DNA of 58,616 bases, taken from assembly GCA_937892845.1 (NCBI GenBank), contig CALBGP010000002.1, positions 1 through 58,616 of the forward strand, written 5' to 3'. A model generated the notes under the pieces. It was not told where the DNA came from. It was given only the letters and a program-made list of their open reading frames with translations, and made no database searches. This stretch comes from an uncultured Eggerthellaceae bacterium (GTDB taxonomy: Bacteria; Actinomycetota; Coriobacteriia; Coriobacteriales; Eggerthellaceae). Both the position numbers and the translations under genes were made by a program. Of this stretch, positions 1 through 8,812 are shown piece by piece. How positions within the stretch are numbered: the first letter of the stretch is position 1; each line of letters starts with the position of its first letter.

Positions 1-1098
1 TTCGACAATTCCGGTGAAGACGTATCGTCTATGGATAACCATCTGACCAGGCCTGAAGTTGTGGAGGCCATAGAGGATGGACAGGGTGATGCGGGGCGCT
101 TCTCCACAACGCTCGGCCGCGAGACGGTCTATCACTCTCTGCTTCTCTCCGATGGCATGGTGCTGCGCGTATCCCGCACGCAGGACACTGTTTTAGGCGT
201 CATGAGCGGCATGGCCGTTCCGTGCCTGGTGGTGCTGATCGGCGTGGTGCTGCTGTCTTCCGTTGCGGGCCGCATGCTGTCTCGCAGGATCGCCTCTTCG
301 GTTGAGGAGATTGACCTTGACCATCCCCTTGAAAACGACGCTTACGATGAGCTGATTCCCTTGCTGTGCCGCGTCGACGAGCAGCGCAAGCGCATCGATG
401 CCGCTGCGGCGGAGAGAAGGGCGTTCACGGCGAATGTATCCCATGAGCTCAAAACGCCGCTCACGGTCATCTCCGGATATGCGGAAATCATGGGTAACGG
501 CCTTGCTGCGCCTGAGGACACCGCGCGCTTCTCGAAGGTGATCCACGAGGAAGCCCAGCATATGAAGGGGATGGTGAACGACCTCATCGAGCTTTCCCGC
601 CTTGACGATTTGGGCGAATCCGCCCGCCGCGCTGATTTGAACCAGCAGGTCGATGTGGCTGCGGTGGTGCATGAGGCTGCGGGTCGCGTGCGGCAGATGG
701 CGGGCGAGCGCAGCGTGGAGCTTTCGGTGAACGCGGCTGGGTCCGCCATTGTGCGGGGCAATGCGCGCATCATGCGCGAGTTGGTGGAAAACCTCCTGTC
801 CAACGCCATCCGCTACAACACCGAGGGCGGTTCGGTCGATGCGGATGTCAAGGCCGTTGAAGGCGGGAACGTGGTGCTGCGCGTCGCCGATACAGGTGTG
901 GGCATTCCCCCTGCGCTGCGCGACCGCGTGTTCGAGCGCTTCTACCGTGTGGATGAAAGTCGCAGCAAGGAGACGGGCGGCAGCGGATTGGGGCTTGCGA
1001 TTGTCAAGCATGCGGCCCAACTGCATGGCGCAAGCATTTCCATCGGCGACAATTCGCCTCAGGGCACGGTCATCACGGTTGCATTCCCGCGAGATTAG
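1..1098 (+). CDS. Sensor histidine kinase, 5' end missing
   Basis: Membrane histidine kinase of a two-component system. The reading frame is open from base 1 with no stop or convincing start, so the N-terminus lies outside the window; the ATG at 31 is probably internal. The visible part has the end of an extracytoplasmic sensor region, one membrane segment (about bases 190-270), a short HAMP-like linker, a HisKA domain with the phospho-acceptor His in VSHELKTPLT (His codon 442-444), and a HATPase_c domain with the N box NLLSNAIRYN and G boxes DTGVGIP and GSGLGLAI. This is the PhoR/VanS-like architecture. The cognate response regulator is presumably just upstream. The signal sensed cannot be told from this fragment. 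Confidence 0.93.
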   Translation, partial: FDNSGEDVSSMDNHLTRPEVVEAIEDGQGDAGRFSTTLGRETVYHSLLLSDGMVLRVSRTQDTVLGVMSGMAVPCLVVLIGVVLLSSVAGRMLSRRIASSVEEIDLDHPLENDAYDELIPLLCRVDEQRKRIDAAAAERRAFTANVSHELKTPLTVISGYAEIMGNGLAAPEDTARFSKVIHEEAQHMKGMVNDLIELSRLDDLGESARRADLNQQVDVAAVVHEAAGRVRQMAGERSVELSVNAAGSAIVRGNARIMRELVENLLSNAIRYNTEGGSVDADVKAVEGGNVVLRVADTGVGIPPALRDRVFERFYRVDESRSKETGGSGLGLAIVKHAAQLHGASISIGDNSPQGTVITVAFPRD

Positions 1099-1168
1099 CG
1101 CGCCCGTGCCGTATGCCCGGCGTGCACATGCTGGGAGCGTGCGGATCGGCGGCGTTGCGGGTCTGCGG

Positions 1169-1177
1169 TGGTAGAAT
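1169..1177 (+). promoter_or_regulatory. Extended -10 promoter for the t6A genes
   Basis: TGGTAGAAT is a TGn-extended -10 element without a clear -35. Transcription would begin near 1184, just before the TsaE start. The same TGn-TAnnAT form recurs at 29446, 32761 and 51525 in this window. Confidence 0.5.
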
Positions 1178-1218
1178 AGGCGGCTGGAATGAACCGGTTA
1201 GCTGAAGGAGACCGCTGC

Positions 1219-1758
1219 ATGGATGCAATATGCCGAACCGTCGAGGACACCCGTAACCTCGCCCGTGAATTCGCCGGGTGCCTCAGAGCGGGGGATGTGA
1301 TCCTGCTCATCGGCGATCTGGGTGCCGGGAAAACGCACTTCACCCAGGGTTTGGCCCGTGGCCTGGGCATCGGCGAAGACCCCACCAGCCCCACCTTCAA
1401 CCTCATGTGCGTCTATGATGGCGGCCGGCTGCCGTTGTACCACTTCGACCTCTACAGGCTTGACACCCCTGATCAGCTTGATGACATCGACTATTACGGA
1501 GTGACCGAAGGAGATGGCGTCTCCGCTGTTGAGTGGGGCGACAAGTTCGCCGAGGCCGCTCCCGATGAATGCCTGGTGCTGCGTTTTTCCATCATGGCAT
1601 CGGGTGAGCGCCTGATTGAGGCTGTTGCGGCGGGCCAAAGGGGTTGCGAGCTGGAGCATGCCTTCGGTGCGGCCGCTCAAGCCGTCAAATGCGCCCGGAA
1701 TGCCGACGGCTCCTATTGTACTCCGTCCGCTTCTACGCCTTCGCGCGATCTGCTCTGA
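1219..1758 (+). CDS. tsaE: tRNA threonylcarbamoyladenosine biosynthesis ATPase TsaE
   Basis: Small P-loop ATPase that works with TsaB and TsaD to make N6-threonylcarbamoyladenosine at position 37 of ANN-decoding tRNAs. About 179 residues, slightly longer than usual because of a C-terminal extension. The Walker A motif GDLGAGKTHF and the following SPTFNLM segment (family form SPTF) are diagnostic; VEWGDKF is the conserved region near the C-terminal part. I chose the ATG at 1219 because GAAGGAG lies 6-12 bases before it; the in-frame ATG at 1189 has no ribosome binding site. The next gene, carrying TsaB and TsaD, starts 16 bases after the stop, so the t6A enzymes are co-transcribed. Confidence 0.93.
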   Translation: MDAICRTVEDTRNLAREFAGCLRAGDVILLIGDLGAGKTHFTQGLARGLGIGEDPTSPTFNLMCVYDGGRLPLYHFDLYRLDTPDQLDDIDYYGVTEGDGVSAVEWGDKFAEAAPDECLVLRFSIMASGERLIEAVAAGQRGCELEHAFGAAAQAVKCARNADGSYCTPSASTPSRDLL

Positions 1759-1774
1759 GTCTTCGAGGAGAACC

Positions 1775-4276
1775 ATGACGAAACGATACATCCTTGCATT
1801 CGATACCGCCAATGAGACCGTTGCCGTGGGAATCGGCCGCGTATCCGATGCGTCCGCTGCGTCCGCGTGCGCTGCGGATTCTGCGGACGCGCCTTTACCT
1901 GGGCAGGCTTGCGCGCGTAGGCGCATCGAGTTCGTCTGCGGTCGGGAGCGCGCTGCGCACAGGGCGAGCAACACCGTGCTCGTCGAGGAGCTTGATGCGG
2001 CCCTTGCCCAAGCGGGAGTGGAGAAATCCCAGATAGCGGCCGTTGTATGCGGCAGGGGCCCCGGAAGTTTCACGGGCGTGCGCATCTGCATGGCAACGGC
2101 GAAGGGCGCGGCATGCGCTCTGGAGGTTCCGCTCTACGGCGTCTCTACGCTTGATGCCGTGGCGTGGGGCGCCCATGCGGCCGGCGCGCGCGGCCGCGTC
2201 GCTGTGGTGGCGGATGCCATGCGCAAGGAGGTCTATCCTGCGGTGTTCGATCTGAGCGATGCGGGAATAGAGCGCCTGTCGGCTGACGCGGTGGTGAAGG
2301 CCGTCGAGTGCGCGCCGCTTCTCCAGGAGGCCGCCGGTGCCGAAGGCCTTTCGCTGTGCGGCGATGCGCTGGTCAAATACCGCGACCTGTTCGAAGAATG
2401 CGGCGCTGTGCTTGGCGAGCAGACGTGGCAGCCCACCGGCTACGGTCTGATAGCCGCTGCCGATGCCGCTTTTGCGGCCGGCGCCATGGACCTCTCAGAT
2501 GCGGCATGGCATGGCGTTTCGCCAAAGCAGGCTCCGCTTCCGGGAGACCCCGGCGTGCTTCTGCCTGTATACACGCGTCTGTCCGATGCGGAGGAAAACG
2601 AGCGCATCCGTTTGGCGAAGGGCACAGCCGGCGCCATGGCCGGTGCGGACCTTTCGACCGGCGTGCAGGATCCCCGTGCCATGGAGGCCGCGGCAGCGGG
2701 GGAATCGGTGCTTGAATTCCGTCCGCTCGATGCCGCCCATGCGGCGGCGGTGGCGGACCTTGAAGCGCGGTCCATGGGCAACGACGCTTGGAGCGCGGCT
2801 CTTGTGGCGGATGAGCTGGGCCGCAAGGACCGCAGCTGGTGGATGGCGTGCGATGGCGATGCGCTGGCCGGCTATTGCGGTGGCTGGGTGGTGGACGGGG
2901 ACGTGCAGATCCTCAAGGTTGCAATCGAGCCCGCTTATCGCCGTCGCGGCATTGCGCGCCAGCTGATGTCGCTTGTGGCTTCCGATGCGCGCGACCTTGG
3001 CGCTCAGACGTGCAGCCTTGAGGTGCGTGCCTCAAACGAAGGGGCGCAGGCGTTCTACGAAACCGCAGGTCTCTTGAGCGTCGGTGTGCGTCCCGGGTAT
3101 TATCCCGACCGCGAGGATGCCGTGATCATGTCCGGCCCCCTGCCGCTCGGAGCTGCTACCGACGCGTCTTCGCCGGGTGTTGCCGGCATGGAGCTGATCG
3201 TCAACCAGGAGGATGAGCAGGCCGTTTCCGAACGCGAGCATCCGCTGATCTTCGCCATTGAGAGTTCGTGCGACGAAACGGCCGCAGCCATCATCGATGG
3301 GCGCCGCCGACTTCTGTCCGACGTGGTTGCCAGCCAGATAGATTTCCACTCCCGCTTCGGCGGTGTGGTTCCTGAGATTGCAAGCCGCAAGCATATCGAA
3401 GCCATCTGCGGGGTGGCCGGCGAATGCCTGGATTCGGCCGCCAAGAGCCTGGGTGCAAAGCGCCTGCGTTGGCGCGACCTTGATGCCGTTGCCGTGACGT
3501 ATGCTCCGGGATTGGTGGGCGCGCTGGTTGTGGGCGTTGCCTTCGCCAAGGGGGCCGCCTGGGGTGCCGACCTGCCGCTTATTGCCGTCAACCATCTGGA
3601 AGGCCACCTGTATGCCAACCGGATCGCAACGCCTGACATCTGCCCGCCCATGGTGGTTTCGCTGGTGAGCGGCGGTCACACCATGCTGGTGCATGTCAAG
3701 GATTGGGGCGACTACGAGACGCTGGGGTCGACCATCGATGATGCGGTGGGCGAAGCCTTCGACAAGGTGGCGAAGGCTTTGGGCCTGGGGTATCCGGGCG
3801 GTCCTGTCATCAGCCGCCTTGCTGCCCAGGGCAATCCGAAGGCCATCGACTTTCCCCGTGCGCTCATGCATTCGGGAGACCTGCGCTTCAGCCTCTCCGG
3901 CTTGAAAACCGCTGTCACCTTCTATATCCAGAAACAAAAGGATGCGGGCGTTGAGCTCAACATGCCCGATATTGCCGCAAGCTTCCAGCAGGCCGTCATC
4001 GATGTGCAGGTGGCCAAAGCGAAGACCGCGTTGCTTGAAACCGGTGCCAAGGAGTTTTGCCTGGGAGGCGGCGTGGCGGCCAACCCTGCGCTGCGTGCGG
4101 CTTACGAGAAGATGTGCGCCAAGATCGGCGTGAGGCTGACCATGCCGCCCATGAGCGCCTGCACGGACAATGCGGCCATGATCGCCGAAGTGGCGCATGA
4201 CCGCTTCGAGCAGGGGAAATTCGCCGATCGCTCCCTTGATGTGAAGGCGCACGCTCCGCTTGATGAGGCGTACTAG
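1775..4276 (+). CDS. TsaB-RimI-TsaD triple fusion (t6A synthesis and N-acetyltransferase)
   Basis: One 833-residue frame carries three normally separate proteins. Residues about 1-290 are TsaB, the dimerisation subunit, with GRGPGSFTGVR near 93-103. Residues about 312-455 are a RimI-type GNAT acetyltransferase with the acetyl-CoA loop RRRGIARQL. Residues about 488-833 are TsaD, the transferase subunit, with ESSCDETAAAI, the metal-binding NHLEGH, SGGHT and GGVAAN motifs. The ATG at 1775 follows CGAGGAG; the frame stays open upstream but without a binding site. No stop or frameshift interrupts the domains. TsaB and TsaD form the t6A transferase core, so fusion fixes their stoichiometry; the RimI module acetylates protein N-termini (S18 in E. 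coli) and may have another target here. Confidence 0.93.
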   Translation: MTKRYILAFDTANETVAVGIGRVSDASAASACAADSADAPLPGQACARRRIEFVCGRERAAHRASNTVLVEELDAALAQAGVEKSQIAAVVCGRGPGSFTGVRICMATAKGAACALEVPLYGVSTLDAVAWGAHAAGARGRVAVVADAMRKEVYPAVFDLSDAGIERLSADAVVKAVECAPLLQEAAGAEGLSLCGDALVKYRDLFEECGAVLGEQTWQPTGYGLIAAADAAFAAGAMDLSDAAWHGVSPKQAPLPGDPGVLLPVYTRLSDAEENERIRLAKGTAGAMAGADLSTGVQDPRAMEAAAAGESVLEFRPLDAAHAAAVADLEARSMGNDAWSAALVADELGRKDRSWWMACDGDALAGYCGGWVVDGDVQILKVAIEPAYRRRGIARQLMSLVASDARDLGAQTCSLEVRASNEGAQAFYETAGLLSVGVRPGYYPDREDAVIMSGPLPLGAATDASSPGVAGMELIVNQEDEQAVSEREHPLIFAIESSCDETAAAIIDGRRRLLSDVVASQIDFHSRFGGVVPEIASRKHIEAICGVAGECLDSAAKSLGAKRLRWRDLDAVAVTYAPGLVGALVVGVAFAKGAAWGADLPLIAVNHLEGHLYANRIATPDICPPMVVSLVSGGHTMLVHVKDWGDYETLGSTIDDAVGEAFDKVAKALGLGYPGGPVISRLAAQGNPKAIDFPRALMHSGDLRFSLSGLKTAVTFYIQKQKDAGVELNMPDIAASFQQAVIDVQVAKAKTALLETGAKEFCLGGGVAANPALRAAYEKMCAKIGVRLTMPPMSACTDNAAMIAEVAHDRFEQGKFADRSLDVKAHAPLDEAY

Positions 4277-4350
4277 GAGGTTTTCGCTCAGGGCGGGATG
4301 CAGCCGGCATCATCGTGAGCGCAAAGGCGGTCGCGGTAAGGAATCAATTG

Positions 4351-4388
4351 CAGGACGGTAGGCTTCGGCTTGCCGTCCTGTTTGCTTT
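4351..4388 (+). terminator. Rho-independent terminator after the t6A genes
   Basis: A ten-pair stem CAGGACGGTA/TGCCGTCCTG (one G-T pair) around the loop GGCTTCGGCT, followed by TTTGCTTT. It separates the t6A operon from the Tad operon. The rest of 4277-4529 shows no gene. Confidence 0.7.
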
Positions 4389-4529
4389 CGGCGTGAAACC
4401 ACGTTGCAAAACGGACAGGTTCGGGTTTGGTTCCAGCCAGGTTTCCCATGGCTCTCCGGGTAGAACGCGATGGAAAAAATCAAGGTCCATCTGCCATCAT
4501 GCACCTCCCGATGACAAGGAGGCGGTTGC

Positions 4530-5273
4530 ATGACCAGGCGGAGGACGTGGGTGATAGCTGCTGTATGCGGCGTGCTGTGCGCCGTGTGCATAGCCCTGTA
4601 CGCGCAATCCCTTGAGCAGAAATATGCAGAGCAAAGGGAGGACGCCCTTGAACGCTTCGGCGGGGAGCAGGTGGGGGTTTGCGTGGCGACGCGTGACATC
4701 GTCTCAGGTGAAGAGCTTGATCAGACGAATACGACGGTGCGGCCGTGGCTTGCCGAGCTGCTTCCCGAAGATGCGGTGGAAGATCTTTCCTCGTTGGGGT
4801 CAACCGTGGTGTCGGAACCCATTTACGCAGGAGAGCCCATTGTCGAGGGGCGCACGGGCACGGTCAAGCGGCACGCCATGGATGTACCTGAGGGGTTTGC
4901 CGCTGTAAGCGTTGCCGCTCAGGATGTCTCTGCGGTAGGCGGCAGCATCGCGCCGGGTGTGCGCGTGGATGTCTATGCGGCCTCGGAGGCTGGGGCGGAT
5001 GTCATAGCGCGCGATGTCTTGGTGCTTGAGACCAGCTCGAACGCCGGCGCAGATGCTTCTTCATCGGGTCTTTCCTGGGTCACCTTGTCGGTTGAGCCAT
5101 CGTTTGTGGAAGAGCTCATCGCCGCATCCCAACGGACGAAGCTGTATTTCGCCATCCCGAACGGCACGGCTCCTTCGAAGGATTCGGCAGCCGCCGAGGT
5201 GGATCGCAACGGCAAAAATGCCGGATCGAAGAAAGGAGAAGACCGTGGAGCCGCATATTCTGCTGTGTCTTGA
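4530..5273 (+). CDS. cpaB: Flp pilus assembly protein CpaB/RcpC (SAF domain)
   Basis: First gene of the Tad (tight adherence) pilus operon. 247 residues: an N-terminal membrane anchor at about 6-25 (VIAAVCGVLCAVCIALY), then a SAF domain with the typical CVATRDIVSGEEL and PIYAGEPI blocks, then the RcpC region up to the charged C-terminus. In proteobacteria CpaB/RcpC sits in the periplasm near the secretin; in a monoderm it would lie on the outer face of the membrane, and no secretin gene is present here, as expected. AAGGAGG precedes the ATG by about 6 bases. The end overlaps the start of the TadZ gene by 29 bases, indicating translational coupling. Confidence 0.85.
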   Translation: MTRRRTWVIAAVCGVLCAVCIALYAQSLEQKYAEQREDALERFGGEQVGVCVATRDIVSGEELDQTNTTVRPWLAELLPEDAVEDLSSLGSTVVSEPIYAGEPIVEGRTGTVKRHAMDVPEGFAAVSVAAQDVSAVGGSIAPGVRVDVYAASEAGADVIARDVLVLETSSNAGADASSSGLSWVTLSVEPSFVEELIAASQRTKLYFAIPNGTAPSKDSAAAEVDRNGKNAGSKKGEDRGAAYSAVS

Positions 5274-6519
5274 TTCGGATTCGCAGGCTCATCCGGAGCT
5301 TGCGGGCCTGGACGGTGAAGCTGTCTGCAGTCAGCCGTGGTGTTTGTGTCTGGCAGCGGCGGGACGGTGCCGCGCCGCATGGAGGGCAGACCATGGCCTG
5401 CGGGAGGCGTGGTTCGTCTCAAGCGATGACATGGAGCCCATCAACGCTGCGGCTGCACTCAAGCGCGACGACGGGTCGCGCAAGGTGTACCTGGTTTCGA
5501 CGGATTCCAGCGGGTCTTCGGCAAGCCGTGCGAAAGCCGCCGGTCTTGACGGCGTCTGGGATGTACCCGAATTCATACGCCGGTATGCGGAGTGCAAGCG
5601 CGCAGAACTGGTTGACATACGGGGCGAAAGGACCGGTATCCCTGATGGCGTCAAGGCGGCCGACGGCTCCATCCGAGATACCGCGGATGCGAAGTCCGCT
5701 CCGGATCGCAGCAGGAAAGGGTGCGCGGTGGCGGTGGTCTCAGGCAGCGGCGGTTCGGGCAAGAGCACCGTTGCGACGTTGTTTTCCCTGCTGGCGGCCC
5801 AGATGGGGGTGCGCACGGCATTGCTTGACGCCGATCTTCAGTTCGGCGATGTCTGCCATCTGTTGGGGTCGGCGCCGCATATCCGCCTCGATGCGCTGTG
5901 CGCTGCGGGGGATAGGGCGGAAGCGCTTGAGGCGGCGTTCGGCAAGGCCCGCAGCGATCCGCCCGTGCCCGCGATCGTCTCCGCGCCGGCAAGGCTTGAA
6001 GATTGCGAGACCTTCGCCTCCGAAGTTGCGGGTGTGTTGGATGTGCTGCGCTCTGAGTTCGAGCTTACCGTGGTCAACACGGGGGCGTTTTGGTGTGAAT
6101 CCCACGCGATGCTTCTGGAGCGTTGCGATAAGACGGTGTTTCTGATGGACCAGCGGCCCTCATCGCTGCGGGCGTGCGTCCATGCGGTCGATCTGTGCTC
6201 GCGCATGGGGCTTGCCTCGCAGCCCTTCGTCTTCGCCATCAACCGCTGCGAACGTTCCGGGCTTTTGTCCGCGGTGGATGCGTCATGTGCGCTGCATGGG
6301 GCGCATGTGGCTGAATTCCCTGATGGAGGGCGCGATGTCGATGAGCTTCTCGGGGCGGGCTATCCGTTCGAGCTCATCGGTTCGAAGAACCGTTTCGTTG
6401 AGGCCCTCAGGGCGTTTACGGCAGACATTGTCCGGGAATGCGTCCCCGATGCCGCTGCACGGCTTGATGCGGGCAAGCGCGGCAAGGGATTGTTCCGGAA
6501 GCGGAAGGGAGGGAAGTAG
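5245..6519 (+). CDS. tadZ: TadZ/CpaE-like ParA/MinD-family ATPase
   Basis: Localisation ATPase of the Tad pilus machine. About 424 residues. The N-terminal 130 residues resemble a degenerate receiver domain (as in CpaE/TadZ); the rest is a MinD/ParA-type ATPase with the P-loop GSGGSGKST at about 168-176 and ALLDADLQFGD as the A' motif. The classical deviant Walker A KGGxGKS is replaced by SGSGGSGKS, so the usual signature lysine is absent. I chose the GTG at 5245, preceded by GAAAGGAGAAG, inside the end of cpaB; an alternative upstream ATG at 5014 would add 77 residues of out-of-frame shadow coding. The next gene starts 2 bases after the stop. Confidence 0.8.
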   Translation: MEPHILLCLDSDSQAHPELAGLDGEAVCSQPWCLCLAAAGRCRAAWRADHGLREAWFVSSDDMEPINAAAALKRDDGSRKVYLVSTDSSGSSASRAKAAGLDGVWDVPEFIRRYAECKRAELVDIRGERTGIPDGVKAADGSIRDTADAKSAPDRSRKGCAVAVVSGSGGSGKSTVATLFSLLAAQMGVRTALLDADLQFGDVCHLLGSAPHIRLDALCAAGDRAEALEAAFGKARSDPPVPAIVSAPARLEDCETFASEVAGVLDVLRSEFELTVVNTGAFWCESHAMLLERCDKTVFLMDQRPSSLRACVHAVDLCSRMGLASQPFVFAINRCERSGLLSAVDASCALHGAHVAEFPDGGRDVDELLGAGYPFELIGSKNRFVEALRAFTADIVRECVPDAAARLDAGKRGKGLFRKRKGGK

Positions 6520-6521
6520 GC

Positions 6522-7844
6522 ATGTCTTTGGCGCAGCGAGTGCGCGAGGTGGGCGGTCTGGTTCAGGACTCGGGCCCGCAGGGAGCCGATCTGCTCTTGT
6601 CCCGCTTGCGCGCCGATGTCAATCGGATCCTTCCCAGCGACCTTCTGGCTTCCATGGTCAAAGACCATCCGCAGCAGGCGCGCAGTGAGATCAAGAGCGC
6701 ATGTGCACGGGTTTTCGCGCAGACCCAATGGGCCACGTGCGATGAATCCGCGCGCAGCCGGCTTGTGTCGGATCTGCTCGACTCCATTTTCGGCCTGGGC
6801 ATCATCCAGCCGCTCATCGATGATGCGACCGTCACCGAGGTGATGGTCAACTCCACGGATTCCGTGTACTTCGAGCGGGATGGCAGGTTGATTCGCAGCG
6901 AGGTCTCGTTTTCAGACGAAGCGCAGATCAGGACCTTGATAGACCGGATCGTGGCATCGGTGGGCAGGCGTGTGGACGAGGCGTCCCCCATGGTGGATGC
7001 GCGCTTGCCGGGAGGCTACCGCGTCAATGCGGTGGTGCCGCCTGTGGCCATCGACGGCCCTTCGATCACCATCAGGAAGTTCGGGGATTCGGTGATGCGG
7101 CTCTCCCAGATGGAGGCGGCGGGGTCGTTCGATGCGCGCATGAGGCGGTTCTTCGAATGGATGATGGCGGCTCGATGCAACGTTGCGGTGTCAGGGGGCA
7201 CGGGCAGCGGCAAGACCACACTGCTCAATGCCTTGTCGTGCGAGATTTCACACGAGGAGAGGATTGTGACCATCGAGGATTCTGCGGAGCTGAGGTTTCA
7301 GGAGCATCCGCACGTGGTCAGGTTGGAGGCCCGTCCCCGCAATGCCGAAGGTGCGGGCGAGGTGACCATTCGCGATCTTGTGGCCAACGCCCTGCGCATG
7401 CGGCCCGACCGGATCATCGTGGGGGAGTGTCGTGGCGCTGAGGCGCTGGACATGCTCCAGGCCATGAATACCGGACACGATGGGTCGCTGACCACACTGC
7501 ATGCGAATTCGCCCAATGACATGGTTCTCCGTCTGGCCACTATGGTCCGCTACGGCGCTGATCTGCCCATAGATGTGGTTGAGGCGAACATCGCTTCGGC
7601 GATAGATGTGGTTGTCCAACTGGCACGTTCAAGAAACGGGCTGCGCTATGTCTCTGCCGTGGCCGAGTTGCGCAGTGATCCTCATGCACCTTGCAGCGCC
7701 CATGTCCTGTATTCGGTTTCCGGATCGGGTATCGGCGCATGGCAGGACGTTCCGTCGTGGCTCGATGGGGCCGTGGCGAAAGGCGTTGTGGATGGAAAGG
7801 AGGCGAAGGCATGGCTTCGTTCGTGCTCGCTTGCGCATGCGTGA
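6522..7844 (+). CDS. tadA: Tad pilus assembly ATPase TadA/CpaF
   Basis: Hexameric secretion ATPase of the type II/IV superfamily that powers Flp pilus polymerisation. 440 residues, normal for CpaF. Visible motifs: Walker A GGTGSGKTTLLNAL, Asp box IVTIEDSAELRF, Walker B MRPDRIIVGECRGAEAL, His box TGHDGSLTTLHANSP. The N-terminal region contains DLLDSIFGLGIIQPLIDD and TEVMVN, which are typical of CpaF. It starts with ATG 2 bases after the TadZ stop, with GGAGGGAAG as binding site, and its 3' end overlaps the TadB gene. Confidence 0.96.
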   Translation: MSLAQRVREVGGLVQDSGPQGADLLLSRLRADVNRILPSDLLASMVKDHPQQARSEIKSACARVFAQTQWATCDESARSRLVSDLLDSIFGLGIIQPLIDDATVTEVMVNSTDSVYFERDGRLIRSEVSFSDEAQIRTLIDRIVASVGRRVDEASPMVDARLPGGYRVNAVVPPVAIDGPSITIRKFGDSVMRLSQMEAAGSFDARMRRFFEWMMAARCNVAVSGGTGSGKTTLLNALSCEISHEERIVTIEDSAELRFQEHPHVVRLEARPRNAEGAGEVTIRDLVANALRMRPDRIIVGECRGAEALDMLQAMNTGHDGSLTTLHANSPNDMVLRLATMVRYGADLPIDVVEANIASAIDVVVQLARSRNGLRYVSAVAELRSDPHAPCSAHVLYSVSGSGIGAWQDVPSWLDGAVAKGVVDGKEAKAWLRSCSLAHA

Positions 7845-8812
7845 GCGGATGCGCAGCGGTCTGCACGGCTCTGCCCGCTGCCTTGCGGAGCGCTTCGCAT
7901 GTGAGGCGCCAGGTGGTAACGGCTGTTCGGGTAGATGGAGGGCAACAGGAGCGCTCGGCGCCCATCCGTTACGTGGATGCCGCGTTGCGTATGGTGCTTC
8001 GCAACGGATTTGCCGGGCTTCTTCCCGTTTCCAAGGCACTGCTTGCCATTCCCGTTGTTGACCGTGCGTTGGCACAAGCGGTGCGGTCTGTGCGTTGGCA
8101 TGGGTTTGCAACGGAGCGCGATCGGCTGCTTTCGGCCGTTTTGGCCCTGGCCGGTGTTGCGGGTGCTGCTGTCGGCTGCGCTGCAGGATCGCTTGCGATG
8201 GGTGCGCTCGCCTCTATCTTGCTTCTGTGGGCGGCTTCGTTTCACGCTTCGCGTCTTGATGCGAAGCGCGATGAGCTGCTGCGCGAACAGGTGCCGGATG
8301 CGCTTCAATGTCTGTCGGTGTGCTTTCAGGCGGGGCTCTCCCTTCCCCAGGCGTTTGCCCAGACTGCGCAGGAGAGCCCGTCTCCGGCCAAGGAGATGTT
8401 CGCCCGTGTGGCGCATGAGGTTGAGACGGGTGGCAGCGTCGATGATGCGCTGCGCGAGTTCCGTGATGGCTCAGGGGTGGCGGAACTTGCATTCGTGTCG
8501 GTTGCGCTGGATGTGCAGCACGTCTGCGGAGGGGCCATAGGACCGGTCTTGGAATCAGCGGAGGATTCGGTGCGCCGCGGGCTTGAGATGAAGAGGTTTT
8601 TGAAATCCCATACCGCCCAGGCCCGGCTTTCCGCCCAGATGGTGGCCGTCATGCCTGTGGTGCTGATAACGCTTCTGTCCGCAGCATCCCCCGGATACAT
8701 GGATCCGTTTTTCGCCAGCGCCCAGGGAATCGCCCTGCTTGCGGTGGCGGCGGGCATGCAGGTCTGCGGAATCATCGCAGTCAGGCGCATGCTGTCGGAA
8801 GGGGGCGTGTGA
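7811..8812 (+). CDS. tadB: Tad inner-membrane platform protein TadB
   Basis: Membrane platform of the Flp pilus (type II secretion F domain, GspF family). About 333 residues: N-terminal membrane segment, a pair of central segments, the cytoplasmic T2SSF domain with PDALQCLSVCFQAGLSLPQA and a C-terminal pair of membrane helices. The ATG at 7811 has AAAGGAGG upstream and lies inside the end of tadA. TGA overlaps the next start (tgATG type overlap), so TadB and TadC are translationally coupled. Confidence 0.88.
   Translation: MASFVLACACVSGCAAVCTALPAALRSASHVRRQVVTAVRVDGGQQERSAPIRYVDAALRMVLRNGFAGLLPVSKALLAIPVVDRALAQAVRSVRWHGFATERDRLLSAVLALAGVAGAAVGCAAGSLAMGALASILLLWAASFHASRLDAKRDELLREQVPDALQCLSVCFQAGLSLPQAFAQTAQESPSPAKEMFARVAHEVETGGSVDDALREFRDGSGVAELAFVSVALDVQHVCGGAIGPVLESAEDSVRRGLEMKRFLKSHTAQARLSAQMVAVMPVVLITLLSAASPGYMDPFFASAQGIALLAVAAGMQVCGIIAVRRMLSEGGV

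Noticed and set aside
193..1026. Long minus-strand open frame over the sensor kinase
   Set aside because: GC-rich shadow with no ribosome binding site or domain; the plus strand carries clear kinase motifs.
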